A stretch of 64,000 nucleotides of DNA from Cryphonectria parasitica EP155 (lineage: Eukaryota > Ascomycota > Sordariomycetes > Diaporthales > Cryphonectriaceae), in NCBI RefSeq assembly GCF_011745365.1, contig NW_024468909.1:4402001-4466000 (forward strand). Direction: 5' to 3'. Under the pieces are notes generated by a model. The model saw nothing but the letters and a program-made list of their open reading frames with translations, was not told the origin of the DNA and ran no database searches. The translations under genes and the position numbers were made by a program. Shown here in pieces: positions 11,489 to 23,813 of the stretch (its first letter is position 1; every line of letters starts with the position of its first letter).

Positions 11489-11807
11489 TGTTGTGGTGGC
11501 CAGGGTGGTAGTTCGTGGGATATGAAGTACAGTGGGTCAAGAATCCTCATACATATAAAGGATACTACCCACTTTTTAAATTCTTTAGCTATAGAAAACA
11601 ATAAAGCATCCTTTCTCTTCTTTTCAATTTTGAACCTTTTGAACAGATCTAAGACAGATTTTTCATTCTGTTCTTACACCCGTATAGCCTTAGTTTGCTG
11701 TTCTTATCTGTACAGGTATACTTGGATTGCATGAGCTCTTGCTTATTGCTTCAGCAGCTATTTATTCCTTTTTCTTTCGAGAGCAATAGCGCTCTAGTTC
11801 TGGTTTA
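11489..11807. repeat. Dispersed 320-bp repeat, copy 1
   Basis: It aligns end to end with 46,410-46,738. Differences are mostly C/T or G/A, and copy 1 is the more AT-shifted. The ends look like TGTTGTGG ... TCA, but I find no matching 5-bp target duplication on either copy. Both copies carry the same minus-strand frame rich in K, R, Q and E (for example E-Q-Q-T-K-A then S/L-K-R-F-K-I-E-K-K-R-K-D), interrupted only by TAA/TAG/TGA at positions where CAA/CAG/CGA would fit. That suggests a fragment of a transposon coding region rather than a simple LTR. The class is not recognised. Confidence 0.6.
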
Positions 11808-12959
11808 ATAATATAGTAAGTATGAATTTAGCTATTCAGGCTAATAGCTTAGAATTATTTGCATTATAGTTTGTAAGAATTAGTAAGAGCAGCAAGTTTA
11901 TTCTATGAATGAGTATACTCTTTTTCTCTGCTAAGCTTTTTTATTTTCTTTATCTATTATGCTTATATAATAAGCTGTGCATTATATCTGAATTCTGAAT
12001 TATGCTTGAGATCTCTTGTAGAGAGAAGATGAATGGATAGAAAAGGAGTAATATAAGTTCTGGTTGTAAGCTAGTGAATGATGCATTGAGCCTGCAGGCT
12101 AATATTACGAAGAAATAAATTCCTTTTTCTAATATTTCTCATATTAATCAATAATTCTATATAGAAGCTGATACAGCTTAGACTTATATAAGCTGTAGCG
12201 GAAAGTTTAATTATGTTGAATGTAGATTTATAATTAAATTATAAAGTAAAATGCTTTTAATAAATAATACTTTATAAAGAAAAATAATATAATTAATAAG
12301 ATTTGTACTTCTTATAATAATCTGATTAGTATACTTTATCTGAATATATCTAGCTATATTAATTCTTTGAATTAAAAGCTTGCTAGTTATATTATTTTAA
12401 AAGCAAAGAATATAGAAAGATAAAAATAAGAAACTATTAGTACATATAAGAAATAGAAATTAAGAATTATAATAATATTATCTGATATTAAATTTTAATT
12501 AATGCTTTATATCTAATTAGAAATATTTCTATTAATTAGCAGAACTATTAATAAAGAAGATTCCAGTATAGCATAGAATAGCTAATTTAATTTCTTATTA
12601 TTTATTATAAAACAGATCTTATATATACTTTATTTATAAACTGAATCTTTCTTAAATATCTAAATTTTCTTAATTTCTATAGTATTGTTTTCTGCAGAAT
12701 ACGGAAAGTATTTCAGCTATAGCATTCTCAACTCAAGGATTTCGAATTAGAAAAGCAAAGAAATATCAGAGAAAGTAATAACTAAGAAGCAAGATAGCTT
12801 TTATATCTGAAAACTCTTTCAATTAGATACTTAATTCAGCTAATTATTTAGCTAATAACTATTATAATTAGAACTTTAGATTTCCTTTCTATAGTAAGCT
12901 TGCTAATAATGAATTGATATTATTTGCTTATATAGAAGTTTCTTTATAGCTAAAGCAAT

Positions 12960-13480
12960 TCGATTAATAGCATTAGATTAAAGAGATTGATGATATTCAA
13001 GTATTCAACTTTATAAAAAGCTTCTATATAAATATAATTATTGCTAGAGAAGTAGAGAGATTTATTATAAGCACTAAAACTTGAAATGAATAGAAAGAGC
13101 AACTATTAATTACTTATTACTCTTAAGATTATCTTTAAATATATATTTTCAAGCAGAAGCATTTGAATATTATTAATAATTATTTTATTACTAATATTGC
13201 TAGCTTCTAATTATTTATTATGAATTATAATAATGCTCTTATTTATCTTAAAATCAGAGATAGTTAATCTGTAGCAGAAGCATAGATAAAGCTCTTTTTA
13301 ATCTGAATTAAGCGCTTTTAAGCTAATTATAATATTACTGCTGAAAGCATTAGTAATAAGAAGTAGCTTTATCTTATGGAAAAGCTATTAAAAGTTTATT
13401 ATAAAGTACTTTAGAAGAAGATTTAAGACTAATTTGCTTTCAGTGCTACTAATCTTCAACTTTATTAATAAGCTTAATTT
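12960..13480 (+). pseudogene. Gag-like remnant of element G
   Basis: The plus frame around 13,070-13,430 reads as a protein of gag-like character once TAA/TAG/TGA are treated as RIP products (Q/W codons). It shows K-E-Q-L-L-I, S-V-A-E-A-Q, I-K-R-F-Q-A-N-Y-N and L-Y-L-M-E-K-L-L-K in one frame. Fungal and plant Gag (retrotrans_gag/UBN2-like) regions have similar segments. The identity is inference from position upstream of protease and RT. Confidence 0.4.
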
Positions 13481-14060
13481 CAAGATTCTTCTATACTTTT
13501 ATCTCAGCTAGTTCTTAATCAGATATAGCTTATTCCTATTCTATATTTAATATATAATACTCTTAGTTAACTAATAAATCTATTAGAATAAGCAGTAGAG
13601 CTATTATATTATTAATTGCTTTAATAATTAATTTATAATTAGTAAGCTTAGCTTAAACTAATTAAGCAGATCTTAAAAGCTAAATCTGCTTAAAAAAATA
13701 ATTAAGAATATAACTAATTAGCTTTAATAATAAAGCAATTCTGCATTAATTAAATTATAATAGCAAAATTCTTAAAGCTATAAACTAATATTTTTAAATA
13801 GATATAGAATATCTTATATAATTAAATTAAAGCTTTATAGAAAATCTTATAACTAATTAGATATTTTCAAACTATTTTTGTAAGAAATTCTTTTTAAAGA
13901 AATATAAATTTCTTATAAATGAGTATTATCTATACAAGTTTGAAAAATAAGAATAAGTAATATTCTAAAGTATAATAAGCAGAGATTAATAAAATTCTAA
14001 AGAAGAATGAAACTTTATACAGATGCTATAGCTATAGATTGAAGTTCTATAGAGCTCATG

Positions 14061-14520
14061 TGTAATGAGCACTGCAGCAATCCGAAGATTCCTAAGTACA
14101 CAAGGAGGTTTATGCTAACAAGAGCGGTATCGAAGTGTTAAGACCTTGAATACGGAACCGTACAAGTCTTAATAAGCGATGCAAGTATTCACTGCCTTTG
14201 GGGCTATTCAGTATAGAAGACTGAATACTTAGATTGATAACTGAAGAGCTATGTACGAGATCTATCTAATGGGAATGAATGTGTTCTTATATATCCAGCT
14301 TTTTAGTCCTGTTAGTAGTATTGGTTGTTGGATCTCTTGGATTATCTGGATGATCCAACTGATTCGGATTACTATGGATCAGTTACTAATCCATTCTGAT
14401 TCTGTAATTCTAACCCTTGCTTATGTAAGCCTTAGTTCTTAAGATATTGAATCCTTATCTTTCCGGATAGTTGTTCCGGATATTCTGGCTAGTAATCTGC
14501 ATATTGGATAGATTATAACA
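14061..14520 (-). repeat. 3' LTR of element A
   Basis: 460 bp, TG...CA ends, partner of 21,062-21,521. This copy keeps more G/C (for example ccgtacaag, cctttggggct) than most internal sequence. Confidence 0.93.
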
Positions 14521-14585
14521 TCATCTCTCTTCTATCGATCGTTGTTCCTAACGATCTTCCGTAAGTATCCGAGCAAGTTATTCGT

Positions 14586-15259
14586 ATATACAGTTATGCC
14601 TTCCTAATCAAAATGTTGAATAGAATTAACAAATTGCATTCTAATCATTCGGTAAAAACTCAAGAGCATTATTATCTTGCTAAGCTTATTTCTGCTTTTG
14701 GTATTGAAATGCCTGCTTGTGCTTATTATCAGGAGACGGAGGCTTTCTATTGTTTCGCTGAAAACTCTTCTTGCTGTGAAGAGTGTATTTCTCTGAATTA
14801 GAGCTATAATACTAATCATTTCTCAGCTTCTGCTGGTTAGTTTCTTCGTTTCTTAGTATTCTCTGTGATTACTGATTTTCTTCTTCAACGGGGCGTTTGA
14901 TTTGTGAAAAGTGCAAGGTTTTGAGCGAGAAAGCTGAAGTAGAATCAGCAAATGCTGCTGCTCTACAAGCCTTGCTAGCATTGCAAGCTCGTCTTGATTG
15001 TATACGGAAACAGCAAAGGCTATTGGAGAAGCATGCTGCAGAAATGATTCGTTGTAGTTTCAATTCCTTGAAGAGGTTTGCTAATGAGGAGGATTGCAGT
15101 CTTCGTAAAGAGGAGATTCGTTTGATGTTTTAGGAATATCTTGAGGTTATCGACTGGAGTTCCTTGGCCTTTGATCCTAGCATATCTGGTTGGCTTTTCC
15201 TTCTGGAGAGTGAAACTGCAGCGCTTGATTCTCAGTCCGGAGCGGAGCAATCGTCTTAG
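14586..15259 (+). pseudogene. Antisense accessory gene of element A (Cys motif + coiled coil)
   Basis: Opposite strand to gag-pol, between the pol end and the 3' LTR. The first part (14,613 onward) carries a Cys cluster (A-C-A-Y-Y, F-Y-C-F, C-C-E-E-C-I). After a frame change near 14,800-14,890 the second part (14,897-15,259) is open except for one TAG (15,131): C-E-K-C, a long Ala/Leu/Gln/Lys helix (for example Q-A-L-L-A-L-Q-A-R-L-D, K-Q-Q-R-L-L-E-K-H-A) and the C-terminal I-D-W-S-S-L-A-F-D-P-S block ending S-G-A-E-Q-S-S. The original ATG is ATA here (14,586). Base composition is richer in G/C than the neighbouring pol. Function unknown; the Cys spacing resembles fungal Zn2Cys6 DNA-binding domains but is not diagnostic. 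Confidence 0.6.
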
Positions 15260-15269
15260 GTGCTAGTTT

Positions 15270-18200
15270 TCCTTTTCCAATATTCAGCTACCTTTTCCTG
15301 AGCATTTTTAACGTTTTTCTATAGTTTCCAAGAATTTTCGCTTGCTGAGTAATCTTTTCATTTAACGAGATATTCTCTTGTATTATCTATGCTTCTATAC
15401 TTGAGAATCTTCTCTATCTTATATTCTGATTCATTGTTTTCCACTTCTGCTATATTATCTATTAGTATTTCCTGTGCTGCTGATTCTAGCAGTAAAATAT
15501 GAAAAACTAGATATATTCTTATCTCATAAAATAGTACTAACTTATAATTAATTAGAGAAATCTATTGCAAGATTTTGAATAATTCCAACTTCTTATAATC
15601 AAGTTTGTTGCTAGATCTAATTATTTTGATGTTTTTTCAAAGTAGATAGATCTTATCTCCTTTCTATAGGATTGGTTTCTCAATCCTTTTGAAGTTTGCA
15701 TACTATATCATTCATTCTTGAATGAATTGTAATTCTGATCGGAGTTTCTTCTGAACTTTCTTAATTTTCTTAACTTTTTTATTTGCAGCTTCTGCATCTG
15801 CTTCCAGCAGTATCTTGTAATAAGCTATTGGATTGTATCTATAGAGCATAAAGAATAGTGATTTCTTTATTATGCTTATATCTGCATTATTATAAGCGAA
15901 TTATATAAGAAATAATAGATTAATTTAATTATTCTATTTCTAGTTAATATAGTATTGAAAGTATTATTTAATAATCTGATTTATTCTTTCTATCTATTTA
16001 TCTATTTGCAAATGAAATGCTATAAACATTCTATAGTATATTCTAAGCTATTTTATAAGTAAAGTTCAAAACTTTAAGTTAAACTTTCTATTTCTATTGG
16101 AAATCACTTCTTCTAATATGCTATAATTAGCAATAATTATTCTAAGGAATGCATATATAAGTTCTTCTGCTATACTGCTTTCCTTATAGAGAAGAAAGTA
16201 AGTATACTTGCTTAGTTTGCAAACTATTACTAGAATGCTATTATATTGCACTTTAGTTAAGAGTTCTTATAAGAGAAATAGCTTAATAATAAAGTTTAAA
16301 CTAATAGATTGCTAAATAGTTATAAATACTGATAAGAGATACAGTAATCTGTAAAGCTTGTATCTTTCTATCTTATTCTTCTTGCAGCTATTGCATTATT
16401 ATAAAATGCTCTCAATCCTTTTTCTAAGATCTAATAAATTCCAGTATCTTTTAATATATTTATAAATTACTCTAACTCTCTAATATTCATATGCTAGTAT
16501 ATTATATATATTCTTAATATAGTTATCTTATTCGTTTGAAGTTATTAATTCTGAATTCTTTTCCAAAAATTCTATTCTGAAAGCAGTATTCAGTTCTCTA
16601 TATGCATTAACAAGATTTCCTAATTTATCTTGAGCAAAGATATTCTGTATATTCGAAGAATCTATATCTCGATAGTCTGATCTTCTGCTAAGAGCATCTG
16701 CTTATTCATTCTCTAAGCTTTTGCAGTATACAATCTTGAAATCGAATTATAAGAGAAATTCTACTTATCTAACTTATTACTTATTCAAAACTTTAATTAT
16801 TATAAATATAATCAGATTCTTGTAATCTAAGTGAATTATAATTGAATATTGCATACTAATGAGATAATATTGCTATTTCTCGAAAGCTTTCATTATTGCT
16901 ATAAGTTTCTAATTAGAAATTCTATAGTTGATTTCCGAGCTATTCAACTTTTTTAAAAAGTTGCTTATAATTCTTAGATATTCTTAATTATCTTGCTAAC
17001 TAAGTTATTCTCTGAGTATATATTCTAATATATTAGTTTCAATTTCAAAGGATTTGTAGAGATCTGCTTTATATAGAATTGGTTCTGAAGTAATATGCTT
17101 GATGATCTCATTGAAAGCTTCTTATGCCTTGGAGATTTATTCGAAAAGCTATTCTTTCTTGATAAGATTTGTAAGAGAGTATGCAATCCAGCTGTAGTTC
17201 TTAATAAACTGCTTATAGAAGTTGATATATTCGAGAAAAGATCTAATATCTCTAATATTCCTAGGAATTGGCTAGTTTCTAATAACTTTCATCTTATTCT
17301 TCTATAGCTTAATGCATTTCAGCTTAATTGTAAATCCGAGATAATTAACTTTTTGTATGTAAAAGTAATTCTTTATAGATTTTACAAGGAGTTTTGCATC
17401 TTAGAACATTTATAATACTATTTCCATATATTTCTTGTATTCTTCTAATATTCAAGAGTAAATAAGGATATTATTAAGATAAGCAATAACGAACTGATTC
17501 AGATGCTTGTATAGAATGTGATTGATTATTTCCTGGAATAAAGCTGAAGTATTTATTAAACTGAAGAACATAACCAAATATTCATAGTATTTGTAATATA
17601 TTCTAAAAGCAGTTTTCCATTCTTCTCCTTTCTTTACTCTAATCAAATTATAAGCTCCTTTCAGATCCAGAACTATAAATCACTATACTCCTTGCAATCT
17701 ATCTCGTAATTCCTTAATAAGTAGCAACGGATATCGATTCTTAATTATAATATTATTAAGTTGCTTATAATCAATGCATAGCTTAAGCTTGCTATTTTTT
17801 TTGAATACAAACAGAATAAGATATTCTGCTAGTAATTATAATAATCATATATATCCCTTCTTAAAATTCTTATCAAGATACTCCCTAAGTGCTTCTAGCT
17901 ATATCTTGTCTAATCTGTAGATAGAAAAGAATTTGAATTGTTTCCCTTCTTATAGCAGAATCTTGTAATTATATAAGCTGTATTCTAGCAATCCTGTATT
18001 CAATTCTTTCTAGAACAGTTTCTTAAACTTATAATATTCTTATAATATATTCACAAGTATTAGTTCTAATCCTTGTACTGTTTCTGCTATCTGAAGAAAT
18101 AATAGATACTGTTAAGCGTACTTCTTTTCGTTTGCTGTTTTTGATAACGTTTTTGAGAGCTTTAAGCATTCACTCCGAGCTGAACTAAGCGCTTAAGAGC

Positions 18201-19650
18201 CTAGTTTCGAGGTTTTTTCTATATAGATCTACAATTCATATTCTAAAGCTTATTCTTATTACTTTGAAGCAAACCAACTTGCTAAGAATCTCGCTTCCAT
18301 TATTTTGCTAACCTATTAGCACTCTAGCACTATTTAAGTTCGCTTATTACTAGATCCTTCTCCTTAAATTACTAGCTCTGCTGATTTAAAAGTATATATG
18401 AAGTTGTATGAAGCCTTTTTTCCTAAGTATTCTTCAATTACTAGCTTTGATTCTGCATTATTGATTGTAACTATTTCTCTGGATACAGCTTGTTCTCATA
18501 AGATCTAGCTAATAATTCAATCAATTCGAGAATTATACTTCTTGAGCTATGAAAATTCTATAATCAGCTTATAATATATTATATTCATAATATCAAAAGA
18601 AGCTCTAATTATGTATTCTTGAATCAAAATAGATAGATAATTAGTTTTCTTATTGATTACTTCTTAATTATATGCAACAGATTGTTCTTTCATAGTGCTA
18701 AGAGTATATAAGCATCTTTTCTATCTTTATTGTAGTTATGCCTGATTGATAATATATGGAAATATAAAGTTTTTCTAAGTATTACTATTCAATAGTATGC
18801 TATATTTGTATCCTTGAATATATATATTAAACTTAATATAAGTATAATCTATTCTGAAAGCTTTATATAGAAACTGTTCTAGTTTAATCATCTGCAATCC
18901 CTTTACAAGCAATCCTGTTCTTTTGAATCTATTGAGAACTGCTTATTCTTCTAAGCTTGCTTTGCTGCTTCTTGAGCAAGCTTCTTAGCTTGCTTTTGCT
19001 TATATCATTATTATTCCTAATCTTTCTTCTATTAATACTAGTTACAAATCTTATTATTAGTATGAATTGTACAGAGTATTATTTTGCATTGCTATTATTT
19101 TATTTTCTTATTTATATATTGTATAGAGCAGTTGTTTAATAATTCGATGTATACATTGTAGTATTATCTGTTAAAAATCTTTCTGAAGCAGAGTTTCTGT
19201 TCTTTAACAGCTTGAAGAATTTGTTCTAATTCTCTAACAGGAAATCATTCATATTATACCTTGTTCGAAAAATGCATTTTGCAGCTATAATAGATGTAGG
19301 AGATCTATACTAATTTGTAGTATAGATTATGAAGTAAGCTGATTCAAGAGTTCTTATTTTCTCATGCTTCAATGTTTTGTAAGGAAATATAGATAAAGAG
19401 CTTCTCTAGTTCTATTCTATAAATAAGATATTCAATCCATGTTATTTCCTTATTCCATCCAATGCTAAAGGGAAATTATCCCTTAAGCTTGTTAAGTATG
19501 TTGTTCGCAGAGAGCTTTTGCAAGCTGCTAGATTGTTTGCTCTAGCTTAATTCTTTTATTGCTTGAGAAGCATTTTCTATATTGCTCAGATATTTATATC
19601 AGTAGCTAAGAGAATACTATTTCTTATTTATATTCCTAATTATAATGCTT
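15270..19650 (-). pseudogene. Pol remnant of element A (protease, RT, RNase H, integrase, chromodomain)
   Basis: Read from right to left on the minus strand. RT shows W-K-T-A-F-R-I-Y-Y-K-Y-Y-E-Y and I-A-Y-L-N-N-I-L-I-Y-S (motif at 17,470-17,481), where the active-site Y-L-D-D has become Y-L-N-N. RNase H lies around 16.6-17.0 kb. The integrase core (16,066-16,251) has C-K-L-S-K-Y-T-Y-F and L-R-I-I-I-A-N-Y-S. The chromodomain is near 15,290-15,460. Many in-frame stops fit CAA/CAG/TGG changed to TAA/TAG/TGA. The enzyme cannot be functional. Confidence 0.88.
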
Positions 19651-19989
19651 AGTATAGATAATGAAGAATATTGAAGAGTATTGTTGCTAAGCTCTTCTTC
19701 TAATGCCTGAATGCTCTATTCCGCAATATTGGAACAATCTGAATTACTACTTGTAAGAATGCTGGATATGCATTCTCATTCTGCTATTGCTATTTGCCTG
19801 TAGCATCTAGATTTCTAAGGGAACTATTCTGAATCTTTCTTACTTAAGAGATATATTAAGCAGTTATTATTATAGCAGAATGTTTAGCTGAGATTTCTGT
19901 AATTAATAGAATCCGATACTTGCTTCAAGGAGATATTTTTGCTCAATTGATTAGATTCTTATTGCTAAGCAACATTTATCTAGCATTCT

Positions 19990-20990
19990 TTCTAAACTAA
20001 TTGCTATTTATTCTTCTGAAGATAATAGCAGTTGCATACTATATATTCTTATTTGTTATAATTATAGCAAGTAATGCTGTTCTTCTTGCTATATTGCTTG
20101 TTAGCAGTATTGAGTTCTATAGGATTAGTATGCATAGTGCTGCTCTAAGCTATACTGCTATATTAACTGCTATTTTTGTTTTAAAGTTTCTTGCTCATAT
20201 TAGCTGAAAATCTTTAAATCTAGCTTTCTCCTTTCTTAGATTTCTCTATCCATTATTCATATAAATAGTTATTAATATAGATAGCTTGATTGGAGAATAT
20301 TGCAAAGTTTTTTAGCTAATTCTGCTTGAAGATTTCATTTTTAATATCATTCTTGAATCTCTTATAATAGTACTTCATAAGATTCTTATCTTTCTATAGG
20401 AATCATGCTAAGAATTGCTTGAATTTAATTATATAAGCAGAAGCTGATTTGGTCTGCTTGAGATTTATAAGCTGCTGAGCTATAATATGTTCTTTATTAG
20501 AATTATTAAAGATTTCTTTAAAAGCTTTCTTAAAGCTTTTAAAGAAATCAAATATATTCTTAGTACTCTGAGTATGTATATCGGGATTGCTCTGATGCTC
20601 CAAGTAGTTGCATAGAGAAGGTTTGTATTAGATAAGAGCATTTTTCTTGAGATGAGTTTCTGCAAGAATAATCTTTTCAGATTCTATAGTAAACTGAGTT
20701 GTATAATGCAGAAAATATACTCTGCAGTAAGTAAGAAATTTATGCAGCATCTTTTGATTGCTATTATATATAGCAAGCTTATCCATCTTGTATGCTTTTC
20801 CAGCGCTACTGGTGATTGCAGAGATAGACTGCATCTGCTGAGCTTATTGAGCTAGCTGAGCTTATTGGTTAGCAATAGTAGCGCTCTGAGCCTGCTGTTA
20901 TTTGCACAGATTCTGGATTTGCTGAATAAGCTGGTATATCTGGTTAATCAGTTCTTTCTGAGTAGAAGCATATGAGAATGAAGAGGTTTC
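19990..20990 (-). pseudogene. Gag remnant of element A
   Basis: The best open stretch is 20,403-20,603 (I-F-D-F-F-K-S-F, A-Q-Q-L-I-N-L-K-Q, S-A-S-A-Y-I-I-K-F), a retrotransposon Gag capsid-type segment. A CCHC-like knuckle position follows near 20,020-20,060. The N-terminal part is Gln/Ala-rich (near 20,830-20,900). Confidence 0.8.
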
Positions 20991-21061
20991 TGGAAGAGCT
21001 ATCGTATTCCATATTGCTCAAGAAGTAATACTAAACTGTTCTTGAACAAGAGTTATCAAAA

Positions 21062-21521
21062 TGTAATGAGTACTGTAGCAATCCAAAGATTCCTAAGTAT
21101 ATAAGGAGATTTATACTAATAAAAGCGGTATTGAAGTATTAAGATCTTAAATACAGAATTGTACAAGTTTTAATAAGCAATACAAGTATTTACTGCCTTT
21201 GGGGCTATTTAGTATAGAAGACTGAATACTTAGATTAATAACTAAAGAGCTATGTATGAGATCTATCTAATGAGAATGAATGTATTCTTATATATCCAGC
21301 TTTTTAGTTCTGTTGGTAGTGTTGGTTATTGGATCCCTTGGATTACCTGAGTGATTCAACTGATCCGGATTACCATGGATCAGTTACTGATCTATCCTGA
21401 TTCTGTAATCCTAACCCTTGCTTATGTAAGCCTTAGTCCTTGAAATGTTGAATCCTTGTCTTTCCGAACAGTTGTTCCGGATGTTCTGGCTGGTGATCTG
21501 CATGTTGGATGAGTTATAACA
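21062..21521 (-). repeat. 5' LTR of element A
   Basis: 460 bp, pairs with 14,061-14,520. It ends TTATAACA at 21,521, followed by the TCATG duplication. Confidence 0.93.
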
Positions 21522-21526
21522 TCATG

Positions 21527-22203
21527 AATATATAGAACTCTATATTATTATGAATTATAGCATTTGCTATACTTTAGTATTAGCAAAGCTAGAGTAATAT
21601 CTTAGTAATTACTTAGAGTTTCTGAATTCTAAATTAAAACTAGTATTATATAGCTAGATTATATTTGCTTGAGATAATTTTAAAAATAATATAATTTATC
21701 TAATTCTCAGTTTCTATAAGAATTAGCAGCTGAAGAGTATTAAGAATTCTTAGATTTCTTAATATATTAGTCTGATTTAAGAGAATAAGAAATAATATGA
21801 AAATTCTAAGATAGCTAAGAATAAGATATTATAGAAAGAAACTGATTCTATTCTCAAATATAATAATTAGTATAAAACTAATAATATTGAGATTCTTAGC
21901 AATACTAGCAAGATTTAAATGAAGAAGTTATATCTTATTTTAGCTTAAGCTGAATTATACTTATTAAAGCTTTTTAATATTAATGCTATAAGTATTAAGC
22001 TTATTTAAGCTTAGATAAATGTAGATAAAGCAAAGAAGCGCTATATTAAGAAGATTGAATATGATAATAATAAGATTAGAAGAGATGCAAGTATAAGAAT
22101 TATTAAGATTTCTATATATTTCGGAAATATTAAATTAAAGAAATCTAATAAGCAATTCAATAGTCTGAATAAAGAGCTAATAATTTAAGCTATTAGTAAT
22201 AAG
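21527..22203 (+). pseudogene. Element G internal segment between insertions
   Basis: Continuation of G after element A (the host sequence joins at TCATG). Strongly AT-rich, no indel-free frame long enough to identify; by order it should lie between gag and protease. Confidence 0.45.
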
Positions 22204-22208
22204 CTTCT

Positions 22209-22518
22209 TGTCAGAGTAAAAAGAGCACACAAGTGAGGTGAAGGGGTGTGAGCTGCTCCCAAGCCGCTCTGTTGACGCTTTCATTCAAAGGGACTACTGA
22301 ACCTATCTCTCTCCTTCTCTTTTTCGCTGCTGAACCTGTTGTTCCCCTTTCCCTTATGTACACAATTAGCCTGAACTAGATGGGATAACAATAGCCTGAT
22401 AGCTACGCAGCATCATACGAGAGCGCTGCTTCGGAGCGAAGCCCTTGCAGCAGCCCTGAACCGCCACCAGGGATCGCAAGGGCCACCTATTTCCTTTGTG
22501 CGCATACAAGCCCTGACA
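22209..22518. mobile_element. Solo LTR, 310-bp family, copy 1
   Basis: It starts TGTCAGAG and ends CCCTGACA (near inverted ends), with the perfect 5-bp duplication CTTCT at 22,204-22,208 and 22,519-22,523. It aligns over its whole length, without gaps, to 45,783-46,092. Mixed base composition makes it an island inside the AT-rich block. Internal marks are a gcttcg-gag-cgaagc hairpin and a ccgccaccaggg block. No internal retrotransposon sequence of this family is in the window, so it is a solo LTR or a tiny non-autonomous LTR-like element. Confidence 0.88.
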
Positions 22519-22523
22519 CTTCT

Positions 22524-23808
22524 GAATCAGTTTCTAAACTATCTATTGAAGATCTTAAGCTGAAAGATAATAGTTATATTACTAGAATGAAAAGCTTATC
22601 TGATTTATAGTTTTTAAGAAGTTAGCTTTAGAGCTTGAAAAATTATTAATCTTAATAATCAAATCAGCTTGAATCTATATAAGATAAATACTGCTGGATT
22701 AGCTAATTCATTACAGCATAAATCTGAAATCTTAATGCTTTCTTAGCTTAAAAAGCTTATTAATAATCAGATTATTAATATTTAGAATATTACTAAATAT
22801 CTTTTAAGACTAGCTTAATTATTCGCAGTTCAAGCTTTATTTCTTATTACTGAACTTAGCTATATTAAGCTTACTATTAATATAATTCGAGCTTTTAATA
22901 AATTCTTATTTTCTTCTGTAATAGCTTTTATAATTGCTCTTAATAGCATTCGAAATAAAAGCATTGCTTCAGTAGCATACATTCCTCTGCAGCTAAGAGA
23001 TAAAGAGAATGAATCTGTATAAGCAATACTGAATATAAATACTGAAATAAGCTTAATAGCTCTCTTTTTGTATTCGAATATATACTTATCTTATATACTA
23101 ATATCGAATATTATCTTATATATATATAATAGATTAAATATAGCGCTTATTAGAATTCTTAAAACTAATATTTTCTATAATAGCTTTTCTAAATAAGTAA
23201 TATTCTATATTATTAATAATAGATTAATATTATTAAATTATTCTATATTATTAGAAATGCTGTTTGTAATGCAAACTAAGCTTTTCTTTAATTACTCTAT
23301 TCTCAGATTTCTCTATACAAGCTTCGTTTTTAGAAGAGTATAACTAATTATTATAATCAGCAGTTAGAAACTTCTTAAAGAGAAGAGTTTATATAGAACT
23401 ATATTAAAAAACTGAATGCTAGTAGCTATTCTGAGAGATACAGAGCTGTTAGCAGAAAAGTTGTTCCAGAGTAAGTATTGTTAAAGAAGAGAGATATAGC
23501 TATGATATTTATATCTAAATGAGATATTATAGCTATTATAAATGAGTTAATAATAGAATTGATAGAAAGAAAATTAAAGAAAGATTGCTTTATAATGAAT
23601 AAGAAAGAAGCAATTCAAGAGTTTTGCTTGTATAGAATGCATAGCAGCTAGTGCTATTTATGCTAGCTATATTATATAGAAAAGAAAAGAAAAGATATTT
23701 TAAGCTTAATTAATACTCTTTATAAGCTTAAAGATAAGAAGATTAAGCTAATTAATAATTCTTAGCTTAATAGTTTAATATTAAAAGAAATAATTGAATG
23801 AAAGCTTG
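22524..23808 (+). pseudogene. Element G segment with aspartic protease-like remnant
   Basis: In the plus frame near 22,950-23,300: P-L-Q-L-R-D-K-E, A-I-L-N-I-N-T-E-I-S-L-I-A (23,026-23,052, where a retropepsin would have D-T-G-x-E-I-S), S-N-I-Y-L-S-Y and M-L-F-V-M-Q-T-K-L. This fits a degenerate retroviral-type aspartic protease upstream of RT. Assignment is by pattern and position. Confidence 0.45.
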
Positions 23809-23813
23809 CTAAG

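Larger units (their letters stand above)
14061..21521 (-). mobile_element. Element A: full-length Ty3/Gypsy chromovirus, RIP-mutated, 7,461 bp
   Basis: Bounded by two 460-bp LTRs (14,061-14,520 and 21,062-21,521) starting TGTAATGAG and ending TTATAACA. Flanked by the perfect 5-bp duplication TCATG at 14,056-14,060 and 21,522-21,526. Gag-pol is on the minus strand, so 21,062-21,521 is the 5' LTR. The purine-rich tract before the 3' LTR is 14,521-14,533 on the minus strand. It is inserted into element G. The two LTRs have equal length and differ only by transitions in my by-eye alignment, so decay is by RIP-like mutation, not ageing with indels. Confidence 0.95.

Noticed and set aside
11489..11560. 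tRNA-derived SINE (box A-like TGGCCAGGGTGG and box B-like GGTCAAGAATCC)
   Set aside because: Box A and B matches are imperfect, no A-rich tail, and a shared protein-like frame covers the repeat instead.
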